A stretch of 64,000 nt of DNA from Acidobacteriota bacterium (GCA_012719455.1 JAAYAJ010000105.1:35377-99376), one strand, 5' to 3'; shown: positions 28,255-36,974, counted from the stretch's first letter. A program made the numbers and translations. Notes: a model not told the origin generated them from the sequence alone.

Positions 28255-28281
28255 CCGGGGGGGCGGCGGCCGCCCCCCCGG
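28255..28281 (+). terminator. GC-rich hairpin after the cytochrome gene
   Basis: CCGGGGGGGCGG / CCGCCCCCCCGG is a perfect 12-bp stem with a 3-base loop, 10 bases after the stop codon. There is no T-run, but the stem is very stable. Confidence 0.6.
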
Positions 28282-28407
28282 TCACCCATCCCTTCCCGCC
28301 CCAACTTGCGCCCCATAAATGACCCAATGCCGGTTAGAACCCGGAGGAAGCGCACCCGGGAGAGCCTCCACGCCGCTATTCCTCTCAAAAAAACGCTTCC
28401 CAGACTG

Positions 28408-28413
28408 TATAAT
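28408..28413 (+). promoter_or_regulatory. Candidate -10 element for the helicase gene
   Basis: A perfect TATAAT in an AT-rich pocket 46 bases before the helicase start. No strong -35 lies at 16-18 bases. Confidence 0.4.
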
Positions 28414-28458
28414 GAAGTTTTGCATTTTATCCTTAGAAAGGAAAAAGGAGATCCGCAG

Positions 28459-29898
28459 ATGCCGGAAGAGGTCCAACCAAGCGATGTCACCATGGAGCAA
28501 TTGCCCGAAGCGCTGCGCGCGGCGGCCGCCGGCGCGGGCTGGACGAACTTGATGCCCGTCCAGGCCCGTGCGATCCCGCGCATGCTCTCCGGCCGGAACC
28601 TGATGATCCAGGCCCGCACCGGGAGCGGTAAGACCGGCGCGTACATCCTGCCCATGCTGGAGAGTTTGGACCCGAAAGGACCGTACTGCCAGGCCCTCGT
28701 CCTGGTTCCCACCCGCGAACTTGCCCGGCAGGTGGGGGAGGAGTCCGAGCGGCTGTGCGGCGACGTCGGCTTCCGCGTCGCGGTGGTTTACGGGGGAGTG
28801 GGATACGGCCCACAGACGGACGCCCTCCAGCAGGGGGCGCAGATCGTGGTGGGCACCCCGGGGCGCCTGCTCGATCTCCTGCTTCGGCGGACCTTCTCCC
28901 TCGACCGCCTCAAGATGCTGGTCTACGACGAAGCCGACCGCATGCTGTCGATGGGCTTCTACCCCGACATGCGCCAGATGCAGGGCTTCCTGCCCCGGCA
29001 CCGCGTGCATACCAGCATGTATTCCGCCACTTTCCCCGACTATGTCATGCGTACGGCCCGGGAGTTCATCCAGGAGCCGGAATTCATCTCGCTCAGCCGC
29101 GACCACGTGCACGTGACCGATACCGAGCACGTCTTCTACCTCGTGCCGGGCATGGAAAAGGACCGCGGCCTCGTGCGCATCATCGAAGTCGAAAATCCCC
29201 CCTCCGCCCTCATCTTCTGCAACACCAAGTCCAAGGTCCATTACGTTTCCGCCGTACTGCAGCGCTTCGGGTACGACGCCGACGAACTGAGCGCCGACCT
29301 GTCACAGAAGGAGCGCGAGCGCGTGCTGGAGCGGGTGCTCAAGGGGAAACTGCGCTTCCTGGTCGCCACCGATGTGGCTGCCCGCGGGCTGGACATCCCC
29401 GCACTCTCCCACGTCTTCCAGTACGAACCGCCGGAGGACCCCGAGAGCTACATCCACCGCGCGGGGCGCACCGGGCGCGCGGGGGCGTCCGGGGTCGCTG
29501 TTTCGCTCGTGACGGACCTGGAGAAGATAGAGCTCGACCGCATCGGCCGGCGCTACGGCATCGACCTGCAGGAACGGCCCCTGCCCAAGCCCGCCGACGT
29601 GGAGGCGGTGGTGGCGGAGCGGGTCACCGCCCTGCTCGAAGCCCGCCTGCGCAACCGGGACAAGCTGTTGATCGAACGCAGCCAGCGCTTCGTGCCGCTG
29701 GGCCGGTCCCTGGCTGAAAACGAGGACGAGTTGGCCATCATCGCGATGCTGCTCGATGATTATTACCAGCAGACGCTTCATGCGCCGGTAGAGCAGCCCG
29801 AGGATGCCCCGCATCCGCGCCGACCGGCTGCGAAAAGCTCCCCGTCGACAGCGCGGCCGCGCAATCGCCGGAAACGGAGCCGGAGCCGGAGCCGCTGA
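28459..29898 (+). CDS. DEAD-box RNA helicase
   Basis: An ATP-dependent RNA-remodelling protein of 479 residues. It has ARTGSGKT (Walker A), VPTRELA, GTPGR, DEAD in VYDEADRML, a SAT motif, ATDVAARGLDIP and HRAGRTGR. A basic Arg/Ser-rich tail (RPRNRRKRSRSRSR) probably binds RNA. ATG at 28459 follows AAGGAG by 8 bases; an open frame further upstream is not helicase-like. Closest to RhlE/CsdA-type helicases, without a firm subfamily call. Confidence 0.92.
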   Translation: MPEEVQPSDVTMEQLPEALRAAAAGAGWTNLMPVQARAIPRMLSGRNLMIQARTGSGKTGAYILPMLESLDPKGPYCQALVLVPTRELARQVGEESERLCGDVGFRVAVVYGGVGYGPQTDALQQGAQIVVGTPGRLLDLLLRRTFSLDRLKMLVYDEADRMLSMGFYPDMRQMQGFLPRHRVHTSMYSATFPDYVMRTAREFIQEPEFISLSRDHVHVTDTEHVFYLVPGMEKDRGLVRIIEVENPPSALIFCNTKSKVHYVSAVLQRFGYDADELSADLSQKERERVLERVLKGKLRFLVATDVAARGLDIPALSHVFQYEPPEDPESYIHRAGRTGRAGASGVAVSLVTDLEKIELDRIGRRYGIDLQERPLPKPADVEAVVAERVTALLEARLRNRDKLLIERSQRFVPLGRSLAENEDELAIIAMLLDDYYQQTLHAPVEQPEDAPHPRRPAAKSSPSTARPRNRRKRSRSRSR

Positions 29899-29956
29899 AC
29901 CCGCCCCGCCACCGAAGGATCGCCCCCCCAGGAACCAGAAAGGAATGACACGATTG

Positions 29957-30844
29957 ATGGACTCACGCAGAAAACGAAATCCCCTCGGGAGAGTGAAGCC
30001 TCGGCGCCGCCCGCCCATCCGCGGCAGCGCCCTGGGGACGCTCGGGTTTTGTACCCGCTGGGCTGTGGATCGGCACGGGACCGGCCCCGAATGGCTCGAG
30101 GTCACCGAAATCGACCTCCGCCTGCGCCGCCTGCCGGAGGGATTGCGGGGCCTGCGCATCGCACAGATCAGCGACCTGCACTACAGCAATACGGTGAGCG
30201 GCCCCTACCTGGCCCGCTGCATCGAACGGATCAACCGGCTCGATCCCGACCTGGTCGTGCTGACGGGCGATTACATCACCTACGATTTCCGCGGCCGCTA
30301 CCGCCACAAGGTAACCACCCTGCTCGGCCGGCTGACAAGCCGCGGCGGGGTCTACGCGTGCCTGGGAAACCACGACTACGGCATGCAGCTGCCCGCGCGG
30401 CAGCGTCCCCTCCTGCTGCGCCGCCTGACGGAAGGCATGCGCCGCAGCGGCGTCCGTGTCCTGCGCAACCAATCGGCGCGGGTGGACGTGAGGGGCCAAT
30501 CGCTCTGGCTCGTCGGTCTCGGAGATCTCTGGCCCGGCGACTTTCATCCCCGCCGCGCGTTTGCACAGGTCCCCGCGGGGGAGACGGCGCTGGCCCTGGT
30601 GCACAACCCTCGGGGAGCGGACCGGATGCAGGGCTTCGGCGCCGGCGCCGTGCTGAGCGGCCATACCCACGGCAGCCTGGTGGAGCGGATGCCCCGCACC
30701 CCCTGGAAAGCCCGGCGGCGTCCCTACACCGCGGGACTCTACACCGTGGGGGAAACCCAGCTTTACGTGAACCGCGGACTGGGACGCATCGGGAGAGCGC
30801 GACTCGGAGCGCGCCCCGAGATCACGGTTTTCACCCTGCGCTGA
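29957..30844 (+). CDS. Calcineurin-like metallophosphoesterase (YkuE-like)
   Basis: A 295-residue hydrolase with the dinuclear metal motifs in order: DLHYS, GDYI, GNHDYG, HNP and GHTHG. The pattern fits the YkuE/LpxG-like group acting on phospho- or pyrophospholipids, but the substrate is unknown. No signal peptide is clear; the N-terminus is strongly basic. ATG at 29945 and 29957 are both in frame; AAAGGA touches the first, so the second is chosen. The next gene, a phospholipase D, starts 23 bases later, hinting at lipid metabolism. Confidence 0.8.
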   Translation: MDSRRKRNPLGRVKPRRRPPIRGSALGTLGFCTRWAVDRHGTGPEWLEVTEIDLRLRRLPEGLRGLRIAQISDLHYSNTVSGPYLARCIERINRLDPDLVVLTGDYITYDFRGRYRHKVTTLLGRLTSRGGVYACLGNHDYGMQLPARQRPLLLRRLTEGMRRSGVRVLRNQSARVDVRGQSLWLVGLGDLWPGDFHPRRAFAQVPAGETALALVHNPRGADRMQGFGAGAVLSGHTHGSLVERMPRTPWKARRRPYTAGLYTVGETQLYVNRGLGRIGRARLGARPEITVFTLR

Positions 30845-30867
30845 CGGTCCGGTCGGGAGGATCTGCG

Positions 30868-32304
30868 ATGTTTCCTTCGAACACCGCCTGCAACCTGCGC
30901 GCCGGCGCCGAGGAAGCCTTCGCCCGCACCACCGGCGCCCGGCTCATCGGGGGGAACCGCGTCCGGCTGCTCCGGGACGCCCGGGAAAACTACCCCGCCT
31001 GGCTCGAAGCCATCGCCGCGGCCCGAAACCATATCTACTTCGAAAACTACTTCATCCAGGACGACGACACGGGACGCCGGTTCGCGGAGGCATTGGTCGC
31101 CAAGGCGCGGTCGGGCGTGCGGGTGCGCCTCATCTACGACTGGCTGGGATCCTTCGGGAAAGCGTCGCGCGGATTCTGGAACCGGATGCGCGCGGCCGGG
31201 GTCAACGTGCGCTGCTACAACCCCCCGCGCCTGGACAGTCCTTTCGGCTGGCTGTCGCGTGACCACCGCAAGGCCCTTTCGGTGGACGGCCGCGTGGGTT
31301 TCATTTCGGGGCTGTGCGTCGGGAAGGCATGGGAGGGGATCCCCGAAAAGAAGATCGAGCCCTGGCGGGACACCGGGATCGAACTGCGCGGCCCCTCCGT
31401 GGCCGAGTTGGAGCGGGCGTTCGCCCAAGTCTGGGCCATGACGGGCGCGCCGATCCCCGAGGTTGAGCTGGCCAACACCCCGGAGCCCGAGGCCGCGGGC
31501 TCGACGTCCCTTCGCATCATCGCCAGCGTCCCGGCCACCGCGGGCCTGTTCCGGCTGGATCAGCTGGTCGCCGCGCTGGCCCGGCAACGGCTCTGGCTGA
31601 CCGACGCCTACTTCGCGGGGACCTCCCTCTACATGCAGTCGCTCAGCGCCGCGGCGCGCGCGGGGGTCGACGTGCGCCTGCTGGTGCCGGACGGAACCGA
31701 CATCCCCCTGATCAAACCGCTGTCCCGCTCCGGCTACCGCCCGCTGCTGGAGGCGGGGGTCCGTATCTTCGAGTGGAAGGGGACGATGCTGCACGCGAAA
31801 ACGGCCGTGGCCGACGGACACTGGGCGCGCGTGGGCTCGAGCAACCTCAACCTGGCCAGCTGGATGGGCAATTGCGAAATGGACGCGGCGGTGGAAGACG
31901 CCGAATTCGCACAAGCGATGGAAGCAATGTACCTCGAGGACCTGGAGAACGCGACCGAAATCGTCCTCTACTCCGGACGGAAGGCGCGCAGCGCCGGCCG
32001 TCCTCACCGGCACACCCCGTTGACGAGCGGCGGCGGCAGCGCCGGGCGGGCGGCGGCCGGGGCTTTCCGCATCGGCAACGCCGTCGGGGCCGCCCTGGCC
32101 ACCCGCCGGGTGCTCGACCCGGTCGAATCCCGCCTGATGGCGGGCGCCGGCGCCTTCTTCCTGACACTGGCGCTCCTGGCCTTTCTCTGGCCCCGGATCC
32201 TGGCCTACCCCCTGGCGGCCCTGTTCGCCTGGCTAGCCGCGGTGCTTCTCTACCGGGGCTGGAAACTCAATCGGGAGAACCGCCGCCGGAAAAGGAAACC
32301 ATGA
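30868..32304 (+). CDS. Phospholipase D / cardiolipin synthase-like protein
   Basis: A 478-residue PLD-superfamily enzyme with two HKD motifs: HRKALSVDG (H133, K135, D140) and HAKTAVADG (from H309). Cardiolipin synthases of this family join two phosphatidylglycerols. Unlike ClsA, no N-terminal membrane helices are present; instead two hydrophobic segments lie near the C-terminus (about 425-465, [14 protein letters not shown] and [14 protein letters not shown]). GGGAGG precedes the ATG by 7 bases. Confidence 0.85.
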   Translation: MFPSNTACNLRAGAEEAFARTTGARLIGGNRVRLLRDARENYPAWLEAIAAARNHIYFENYFIQDDDTGRRFAEALVAKARSGVRVRLIYDWLGSFGKASRGFWNRMRAAGVNVRCYNPPRLDSPFGWLSRDHRKALSVDGRVGFISGLCVGKAWEGIPEKKIEPWRDTGIELRGPSVAELERAFAQVWAMTGAPIPEVELANTPEPEAAGSTSLRIIASVPATAGLFRLDQLVAALARQRLWLTDAYFAGTSLYMQSLSAAARAGVDVRLLVPDGTDIPLIKPLSRSGYRPLLEAGVRIFEWKGTMLHAKTAVADGHWARVGSSNLNLASWMGNCEMDAAVEDAEFAQAMEAMYLEDLENATEIVLYSGRKARSAGRPHRHTPLTSGGGSAGRAAAGAFRIGNAVGAALATRRVLDPVESRLMAGAGAFFLTLALLAFLWPRILAYPLAALFAWLAAVLLYRGWKLNRENRRRKRKP

Positions 32305-32305
32305 A

Positions 32306-32350
32306 GTGCAAATTCTGCACACCCTGGCGTTCAAGGTGCAAACCATGCAT
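32306..32350 (+). promoter_or_regulatory. Paired upstream activator-type dyads
   Basis: GTGCA-N5-TGCAC at 32306-32320 and GTGCA-N5-TGCAT at 32336-32350. Their centres are exactly 30 bp apart (three helical turns), at about -106 and -76 relative to the predicted sigma-54 start. This is the usual arrangement for enhancer sites of a sigma-54 activator. They begin directly after the PLD stop codon. Confidence 0.6.
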
Positions 32351-32392
32351 CCTTCCCCCCCCTTTTTCGCCCTGTTTGGGCCGAAAACCGAT

Positions 32393-32407
32393 TGGCACGG
32401 GAATTGC
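32393..32407 (+). promoter_or_regulatory. Sigma-54 (-24/-12) promoter
   Basis: TGGCACGGGAATTGC matches the RpoN consensus TGGCAC-N5-TTGC, with GG and GC separated by exactly 10 bases. Transcription should start near 32419, giving a 40-base leader with AAAGGAGAGG just before the ATG at 32459. Confidence 0.8.
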
Positions 32408-32458
32408 GTTATCCATAGGCGAATGCGGTTCAATAGGGGGCCGCGAAAGGAGAGGAAT

Positions 32459-32806
32459 ATGAACAAAAGAACGGCAGGTATGGCTGCGGCCTCGATTCTG
32501 GTTTTTGGATTGCTCGCCGCCGGCCCGGTGGCGGCGGCCCAGGACTCCACCCCGTGCGCCACTCCGGGCGCAGGACCACGTGACGGCAGCGGCCAGGGGC
32601 AGGGACTGCGGGACGGCAAGGGGAACGGCCCGCGCAACGGCCAGGGGTACGGTCCGAAGCGCGGCAGAGCCCAGGGGCTGCGGGACGGCAGAGGCAACCG
32701 GCAGGGTCAAGGCAAGGGCCAGGGCAAGGGCCGCGGACTGACCCGGCGCGACGGCAGCTGCGTCGAGCGCCAGGCTCAGCCCACAAAGGAAGCCGCCACC
32801 CGGTAG
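32459..32806 (+). CDS. Small Gly/Arg/Asp-rich secreted protein
   Basis: A 115-residue exported protein: signal peptide (about 1-28, cut near GPVAAA), then a low-complexity region of GxGxRDGxGN-type repeats (GQGLRDGKGNGPRNGQGYG; AQGLRDGRGNRQGQG) that is rich in Gly, Arg, Lys and Gln, and two Cys (about 34 and 102) flanking it. It is very basic and likely disordered. I do not recognise a characterised family. Its AAAGGAGAGG ribosome site is strong, and it is the only gene under the sigma-54 promoter described above, so it is probably induced by a specific stress or nutrient signal. Confidence 0.75.
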   Translation: MNKRTAGMAAASILVFGLLAAGPVAAAQDSTPCATPGAGPRDGSGQGQGLRDGKGNGPRNGQGYGPKRGRAQGLRDGRGNRQGQGKGQGKGRGLTRRDGSCVERQAQPTKEAATR

Positions 32807-32876
32807 CAGCGCTTGTCCGCTCCGCAGTGGGAAACCATTGCGGAGCGGACGGCCGGCGCCGCGCCCTATCGAGCCG

Positions 32877-33386
32877 TCACTCCCCCGCCCCGCGCGCCTT
32901 GCGTTTTGCACGCCAGCCGTAGAAGACCGCAAGGAGCGGGGGAGAAAGGAGCAGGCCCCAGATGTTGAACGCCGCCCCCATTACCAGGGGAACCACGATC
33001 GACGCCCACAGGGGGACCTTGGCCGTGCGCTTCATCAGGAGGGGCTGCAGCACCAACCCGTCGATCACGACGATCCCGGCATACAGTAAGAAGACGTAAC
33101 CCATCCCGACCCAGCCCTGCCTCGCGGCCGCCGCCAGGGCCGGGCCCGGCAACGCCAGGAGAGTCCCGAAATGGGGGATGAACTGGAAGAGAGTGGCCAG
33201 GAGGGCCCAGAGCGGGGCCAGGGGGACGTCAATGACAAGCAGCCCCACGAGCCACATCACCCCGACCAGCAGGGCGTCTTGAGCCTGCACCAACAGCCAG
33301 CGCCCAAGCGCGGGCAGGGCATCCCGGGAAAAAGCCCGAAGGCCGCCGAAGAAACGCCGTACGGACATAGAGCGCCGCCTTTTCAC
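32877..33386 (-). CDS. Half-length AI-2E/PerM-family membrane protein
   Basis: A 169-residue polytopic protein resembling only the C-terminal half of AI-2E-type exporters: a helix pair (QDALLVGVMWLVGLLVI), the conserved FIPHFGTLLALPGPAL, a Q-P-like LQPLLMKR loop and a terminal WGLLLSPPLLAVFYG. Full family members have about 350 residues with more N-terminal helices, and no missing half is encoded nearby. GTG at 33386 follows GGAGG by 3-4 bases. It may be a natural mini-form or a remnant. Confidence 0.6.
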   Translation of the reverse strand: MKRRRSMSVRRFFGGLRAFSRDALPALGRWLLVQAQDALLVGVMWLVGLLVIDVPLAPLWALLATLFQFIPHFGTLLALPGPALAAAARQGWVGMGYVFLLYAGIVVIDGLVLQPLLMKRTAKVPLWASIVVPLVMGAAFNIWGLLLSPPLLAVFYGWRAKRKARGAGE

Positions 33387-33435
33387 GATCCTCCATGATG
33401 TCAGAAGCGCGGGCGGCCGCGTAAGGACGGCCGAT

Positions 33436-33678
33436 TCAGGACATGCGATGGAGCGAGCCGATCTCGACCCGGGCCGATTCCAGCAGCCGTCGCACCCGCG
33501 CCTCCTCCCCCCACTCGAAGCGGAGCGACACGCCGCAGTCGCTCGAGAACTCGCGCGGTGTGGGGATCATCTTGATCAGAAACCCGTGCTGCAACAGGAT
33601 CTTCTCGGCCCGGAGCGCGGCCGAGTTCGTATGAAAGAGGACAACTCCGTACTCCCTGCGCTCTTTTGCAGTCTTCAT
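33436..33678 (-). CDS. DUF3343 (putative Se/S carrier-like) protein
   Basis: An 80-residue protein of the DUF3343 family (YGVVLFHTNSAALRAEKIL, then IPTPREFSSDCGVSLRF), which is recurrently encoded beside YedE, TusA-like and SelD genes and is regarded as a putative selenium/sulfur carrier. It has one Cys in the conserved DCG motif. ATG at 33678 is preceded by AGGA at 5 bases. It lies 84 bases after the TusA-like gene on the same strand. Confidence 0.8.
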   Translation of the reverse strand: MKTAKERREYGVVLFHTNSAALRAEKILLQHGFLIKMIPTPREFSSDCGVSLRFEWGEEARVRRLLESARVEIGSLHRMS

Positions 33679-33762
33679 GACGGTCCTAAGGATTCCAGAG
33701 GCGTCCCGCGGACGCAACGGGGGATTTCCGCCGTCGCGGTCTTCCGGGCGGCGCCATCGGGG

Positions 33763-33981
33763 TCATTCCCTTGTCAACACGACGCGGCAGCCGGCCCCGT
33801 CCGGCTCCACCCCCTTGAGGGTCCAGCCTTTCGAGACCGCCGCGCGGGTGACGTTCTCCCTCGCGGTATCCGTGTCCACCAGCACGATGATCTCCCCCTG
33901 CCGCACCTTCTGGATTTCCTTCATCGTCATCAGGACGGGTTGCGGGCAGGACAGCCCGCGGGCGTCGACGATCGAACTCAT
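33763..33981 (-). CDS. TusA/YedF-type sulfur or selenium carrier
   Basis: A 72-residue TusA (SirA)-fold protein. The motif DARGLSCPQPVL carries the thiol that forms persulfides or perselenides in this family. Only the TusA-like domain is present; full YedF has an added C-terminal domain. GGGAGGG precedes the ATG. It lies 16 bases after the YedE gene, so it probably works with that transporter. Confidence 0.88.
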   Translation of the reverse strand: MSSIVDARGLSCPQPVLMTMKEIQKVRQGEIIVLVDTDTARENVTRAAVSKGWTLKGVEPDGAGCRVVLTRE

Positions 33982-33997
33982 GGTATCCCTCCCCGGC

Positions 33998-35092
33998 TCA
34001 TGCCGATTGTTTCCTCATGGTGAACCCGATGAACAGGCAGACCAGCATCCCGATGACCACGCCCGCGATCCCGTGCGCCCCCACTCCGTCGGCGGAACTG
34101 GCCAGACCGAAGTTGTGGGCGAAAGCCGCGCCGGTGATCATCCCCAGCACGAAAACGGCCGCGTCCCCGTCCCCCTCCCCCGCAAGGAAAAGTTGACGGC
34201 CGGGACACCCCCCGGCAAGCGCGAAGGCCAGTCCCGCCAGGACCATGCCGGCGAAATTCCAGAGCCCCATCGTATGCGCCACCGGCTGCCCCGCAAACCC
34301 GGGGTGAAACTGCCCCAGCGCCAGGTTGGACAAAAACGCGGCCACGATCAGGGCCGCGAACCCGCCCAGGAGATGGGTCTGACGGAAGAGCACGAAGTCG
34401 CGGATGGCGCCCATGGTGCAAAAGCGGCTCCGCTGCGCCAGAAATCCCACCAGCAGGCCGATCCCCAGGGAAACCGGCAGCGGGGCGTGCATGGATCCGG
34501 GGCCCTTGAGACTGTAGAAGAGCACGCCGCTCTTCTCCTCCCCCGCCGACTGCGGAAAAACAAACAGGAGAGCGAGAAAGCCCAGCATGACCAGCGGGAG
34601 CAGCCACCCGACCGAGGCATAGGTCCGCTGGGAACGCCCCAGGTCGAACCCTCCCTTGAGGAAGAGGGCGCCGATCCAGACCCCCCCAACCAAGCCGAGG
34701 AGGCCCAGGATGGCGTTCCCGTCCCCGCCCGCCAGCCGCAGCGCCGCGCGCCAGGGGCAACCCAAAAACACCAGGGCCCCGATCATGGCGAAGGCCCCCA
34801 GCACGAAACGAACGATGGGGGCCGAGCCGGCGCGCGCGCGGAATTCCCTGAACATGTAGGCGGCCGCCATCGACCCAAGGACGAACCCGATGATCTCGGG
34901 GCGCAGGTACTGGACCACTGCCGCGCGGTGAAGCCCCAGGGCGCCGGCAATGTCCCGTTCGAAACAGGCCACGCAGATCCCCATGTTCGCGGGATTCCCC
35001 CACTTCTGCAGGAGCGCGGCCAGGATGCCGATGACAGCCCCGACGAGGGCAATGCCCCGGCGGGTCGCGAAAAACTGCACGAATGTACCCAT
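33998..35092 (-). CDS. yedE: YedE-family putative selenium transporter
   Basis: A 364-residue polytopic membrane protein (about ten helices) of the YeeE/YedE family. Conserved Cys sites are MGICVACFERD, LGCPWRAALRLAGGD, RSRFCTMGAIRDF and LAGGCPGRQL. The GICVACFERDIAG stretch and the partner genes fit the branch found in selenium-using bacteria; the thiosulfate importer branch is the alternative. ATG at 35092 is preceded by GGGGAA at 5-6 bases. Confidence 0.85.
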   Translation of the reverse strand: MGTFVQFFATRRGIALVGAVIGILAALLQKWGNPANMGICVACFERDIAGALGLHRAAVVQYLRPEIIGFVLGSMAAAYMFREFRARAGSAPIVRFVLGAFAMIGALVFLGCPWRAALRLAGGDGNAILGLLGLVGGVWIGALFLKGGFDLGRSQRTYASVGWLLPLVMLGFLALLFVFPQSAGEEKSGVLFYSLKGPGSMHAPLPVSLGIGLLVGFLAQRSRFCTMGAIRDFVLFRQTHLLGGFAALIVAAFLSNLALGQFHPGFAGQPVAHTMGLWNFAGMVLAGLAFALAGGCPGRQLFLAGEGDGDAAVFVLGMITGAAFAHNFGLASSADGVGAHGIAGVVIGMLVCLFIGFTMRKQSA

Positions 35093-35120
35093 TGTCTTTC
35101 CCCTTTGCTTTATGCCCATA

Positions 35121-35290
35121 ACCATCCGGATGGTGAAGATCGTTTTGCCGGTTTCAGGCTCCCCCCATTACGCCGACACCTTCCGCATGACCTTCTAATC
35201 CGGCGTCGACGCCCCGACCGAGCACGATAATGTTATTTCATAGGCACTTATATGCATATATTTAACTTATCGCATTAATCTTTTTCACCC
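35121..35290. promoter_or_regulatory. Palindromes and AT-rich region upstream of yedE
   Basis: A perfect 14-bp palindrome ACCATCCGGATGGT (35121-35134) lies 28 bases upstream of the yedE start. A perfect 12-bp palindrome TATATGCATATA (35249-35260) sits in a strikingly AT-rich stretch (about 35228-35290) in an otherwise GC-rich region. The latter can supply -10-like hexamers on the minus strand. Together they look like the regulated promoter of the selenium cassette. Confidence 0.45.
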
Positions 35291-35311
35291 CGGGCCAGGG
35301 ACACCCCGGGT

Positions 35312-35824
35312 TCACCAGCGCTCGCGGCGCACGATCTCCTCAAGGCCTTTTCGCTTCTTCGGCCCAAGGGTGTCGGCGGCAAAACCAAGGGGGGTGAACG
35401 CCAGCGGCTCGACCCCATCGGGAAGGGCGAGCACCTCGCGCGCCGCCGCGGGGTCGAAGGCGGCGATCCAGCAGGTGCCCAGCCCGAGTTCCGTCGCGGC
35501 CAGGATCAGGTGGTCGAAGGCGATGGCGGCGTCGACATCCCCGTAACTTTTCTCGTCCTGCTTCCGGCGCCAGGCCGCTTCCCTTTCGACGCAGATGCAA
35601 AGGACCAGGGGGGGCTGCAGGAACCATTCGCGCCCATAGATCCGGCCGAGTTCCGCCTCCCGTCCTTTCGTACCGATGACGAGGATCCGGAAGGGCTGCC
35701 GGTTCACGGCCGTGGGGGCGGCCGCGGCGGCCTCCAGCACCTTTTGCACCATCTCTTCCGGAACCGGGTCGGGCCGGTAGGACCGGCAACTGTAGCGCGC
35801 ATGTATCAATTTTGTAAAATCCAT
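35312..35824 (-). CDS. Nitroreductase-family FMN oxidoreductase
   Basis: A 170-residue protein with the FMN-binding ARYSCRSYRPDPVPEE, APTAVNRQPFRILVI and the C-terminal LGLGTCWIAAFDP segment. Such enzymes reduce nitro, quinone or flavin-type substrates with NAD(P)H; the true substrate is unknown. ATG at 35824 follows GAGGAG by about 9 bases. It lies 67 bases after mch. Confidence 0.88.
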   Translation of the reverse strand: MDFTKLIHARYSCRSYRPDPVPEEMVQKVLEAAAAAPTAVNRQPFRILVIGTKGREAELGRIYGREWFLQPPLVLCICVEREAAWRRKQDEKSYGDVDAAIAFDHLILAATELGLGTCWIAAFDPAAAREVLALPDGVEPLAFTPLGFAADTLGPKKRKGLEEIVRRERW

Positions 35825-35891
35825 AACAGGGTCTCCTCGTCGATGAATGGTTTGTTGAACGACTGGACTGATGTTGTCATCGGAAATAGCG

Positions 35892-36860
35892 TCACTGGTC
35901 AGCCCCCGGAAGCGAGCGCCTGAGCAGGTCGGGGGCCACCCGCCCGGCGGACAGGGTGCGTCCCGACTCGAGGCAGTGGATCTCGATCCGCGCGGGGCTG
36001 AACAGCATCGGGTCGATCCCGAAGAAGTCCCCCCCATGACGCAGAAACAGGTCGAGAAACGGGGACCCGTAATCGGGCGAGCTTTCGGCCGGCACCACAC
36101 CGATCAGGGCCGCGATATCCTCCTCCGGGGCGTGCACGCTCAGAAACACGCGGCTGCCGTAGAGAAGGGCGTCGTTGGTCCTCCCGACGGCGCTCACGTC
36201 ATCGGCCGCCACGGGGGCGATCGGGCAGAAGCCGGAGGCCGCCGCCACGCGCCGGACGTCGAATCCGAGACGGTGGAGCTTGTGCAGGGCGGTCTCGACC
36301 GACCGCGCGGCGACCTGGACCGAGCCGACGATGGAAGCCGTCGGGGCGACGATCAGCGTCACCTTTTCCGGGGCGACGCCGCACCGACCGGCCACGTGCG
36401 CGGCGACCACCTCGTCGGGCGGCGTGCGCCCCTCCAGCATGAGGACGGCGACATCGGCCGGGTCGGAGTAGCCGAGGGTGTCGAAAATCTCCTCCCCCCC
36501 GGCCAAGGCGCGCGCCGGCCCGGAGGCGATGGCGGCATAGTCCCCGAGCCGCAGGGGCCAGCCGGCGTACTGCGAGGCCATGCAGGCCAGGTGCGGCAGG
36601 GCAACGTCCACCGACAACGAGGGGAAGATCAGTTCCCCTTCTTCCCCGCCGTAACGCTCGTGACAGAAGGCCGCACGCCCCAATCCCCCCATGGAGGCTT
36701 CGGCCAGGAGCCGTCCCGCCTCCCGGCTCCCCCTTGCGTTGATCCCGGCATCCACCACGGTCGCGCCGCCGGGCAGGCGGCCCACCCGGATGCCCAGGGC
36801 TTCGGCATCCCCGGTCATCCGCCCGACGATCCCCGCGGCGCGCGCGTTGAGGCTGATCAT
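35892..36860 (-). CDS. mch: Methenyltetrahydromethanopterin cyclohydrolase
   Basis: Interconverts methenyl- and formyl-tetrahydromethanopterin in C1 transfer. Recognised along its length: MISLNARAAGIVGRM, VVDAGINARGSREAGRLLAE, ACMASQYAGWPL, ASGPARALAG, GRTNDALLYGS and DYGSPFLDLF, with FFGIDPMLFSPA near the end. ATG at 36860 gives 322 residues, the family length, though its Shine-Dalgarno is only purine-rich. No other H4MPT pathway gene is in the window. The enzyme belongs to methanogens, methylotrophs and some other bacteria, so its presence implies H4MPT-linked C1 oxidation or reduction. Confidence 0.9.
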   Translation of the reverse strand: MISLNARAAGIVGRMTGDAEALGIRVGRLPGGATVVDAGINARGSREAGRLLAEASMGGLGRAAFCHERYGGEEGELIFPSLSVDVALPHLACMASQYAGWPLRLGDYAAIASGPARALAGGEEIFDTLGYSDPADVAVLMLEGRTPPDEVVAAHVAGRCGVAPEKVTLIVAPTASIVGSVQVAARSVETALHKLHRLGFDVRRVAAASGFCPIAPVAADDVSAVGRTNDALLYGSRVFLSVHAPEEDIAALIGVVPAESSPDYGSPFLDLFLRHGGDFFGIDPMLFSPARIEIHCLESGRTLSAGRVAPDLLRRSLPGADQ

Positions 36861-36974
36861 GAACCCCAATCCCCCCTTCCGGACCCTCAAAGCGAAGGAC
36901 CTTGCCATCACTCCGCCGACTCGATTAAATACAGGAACGTCTAACAGTGTACACCCTAAGGGAGAGAAAGCCCC

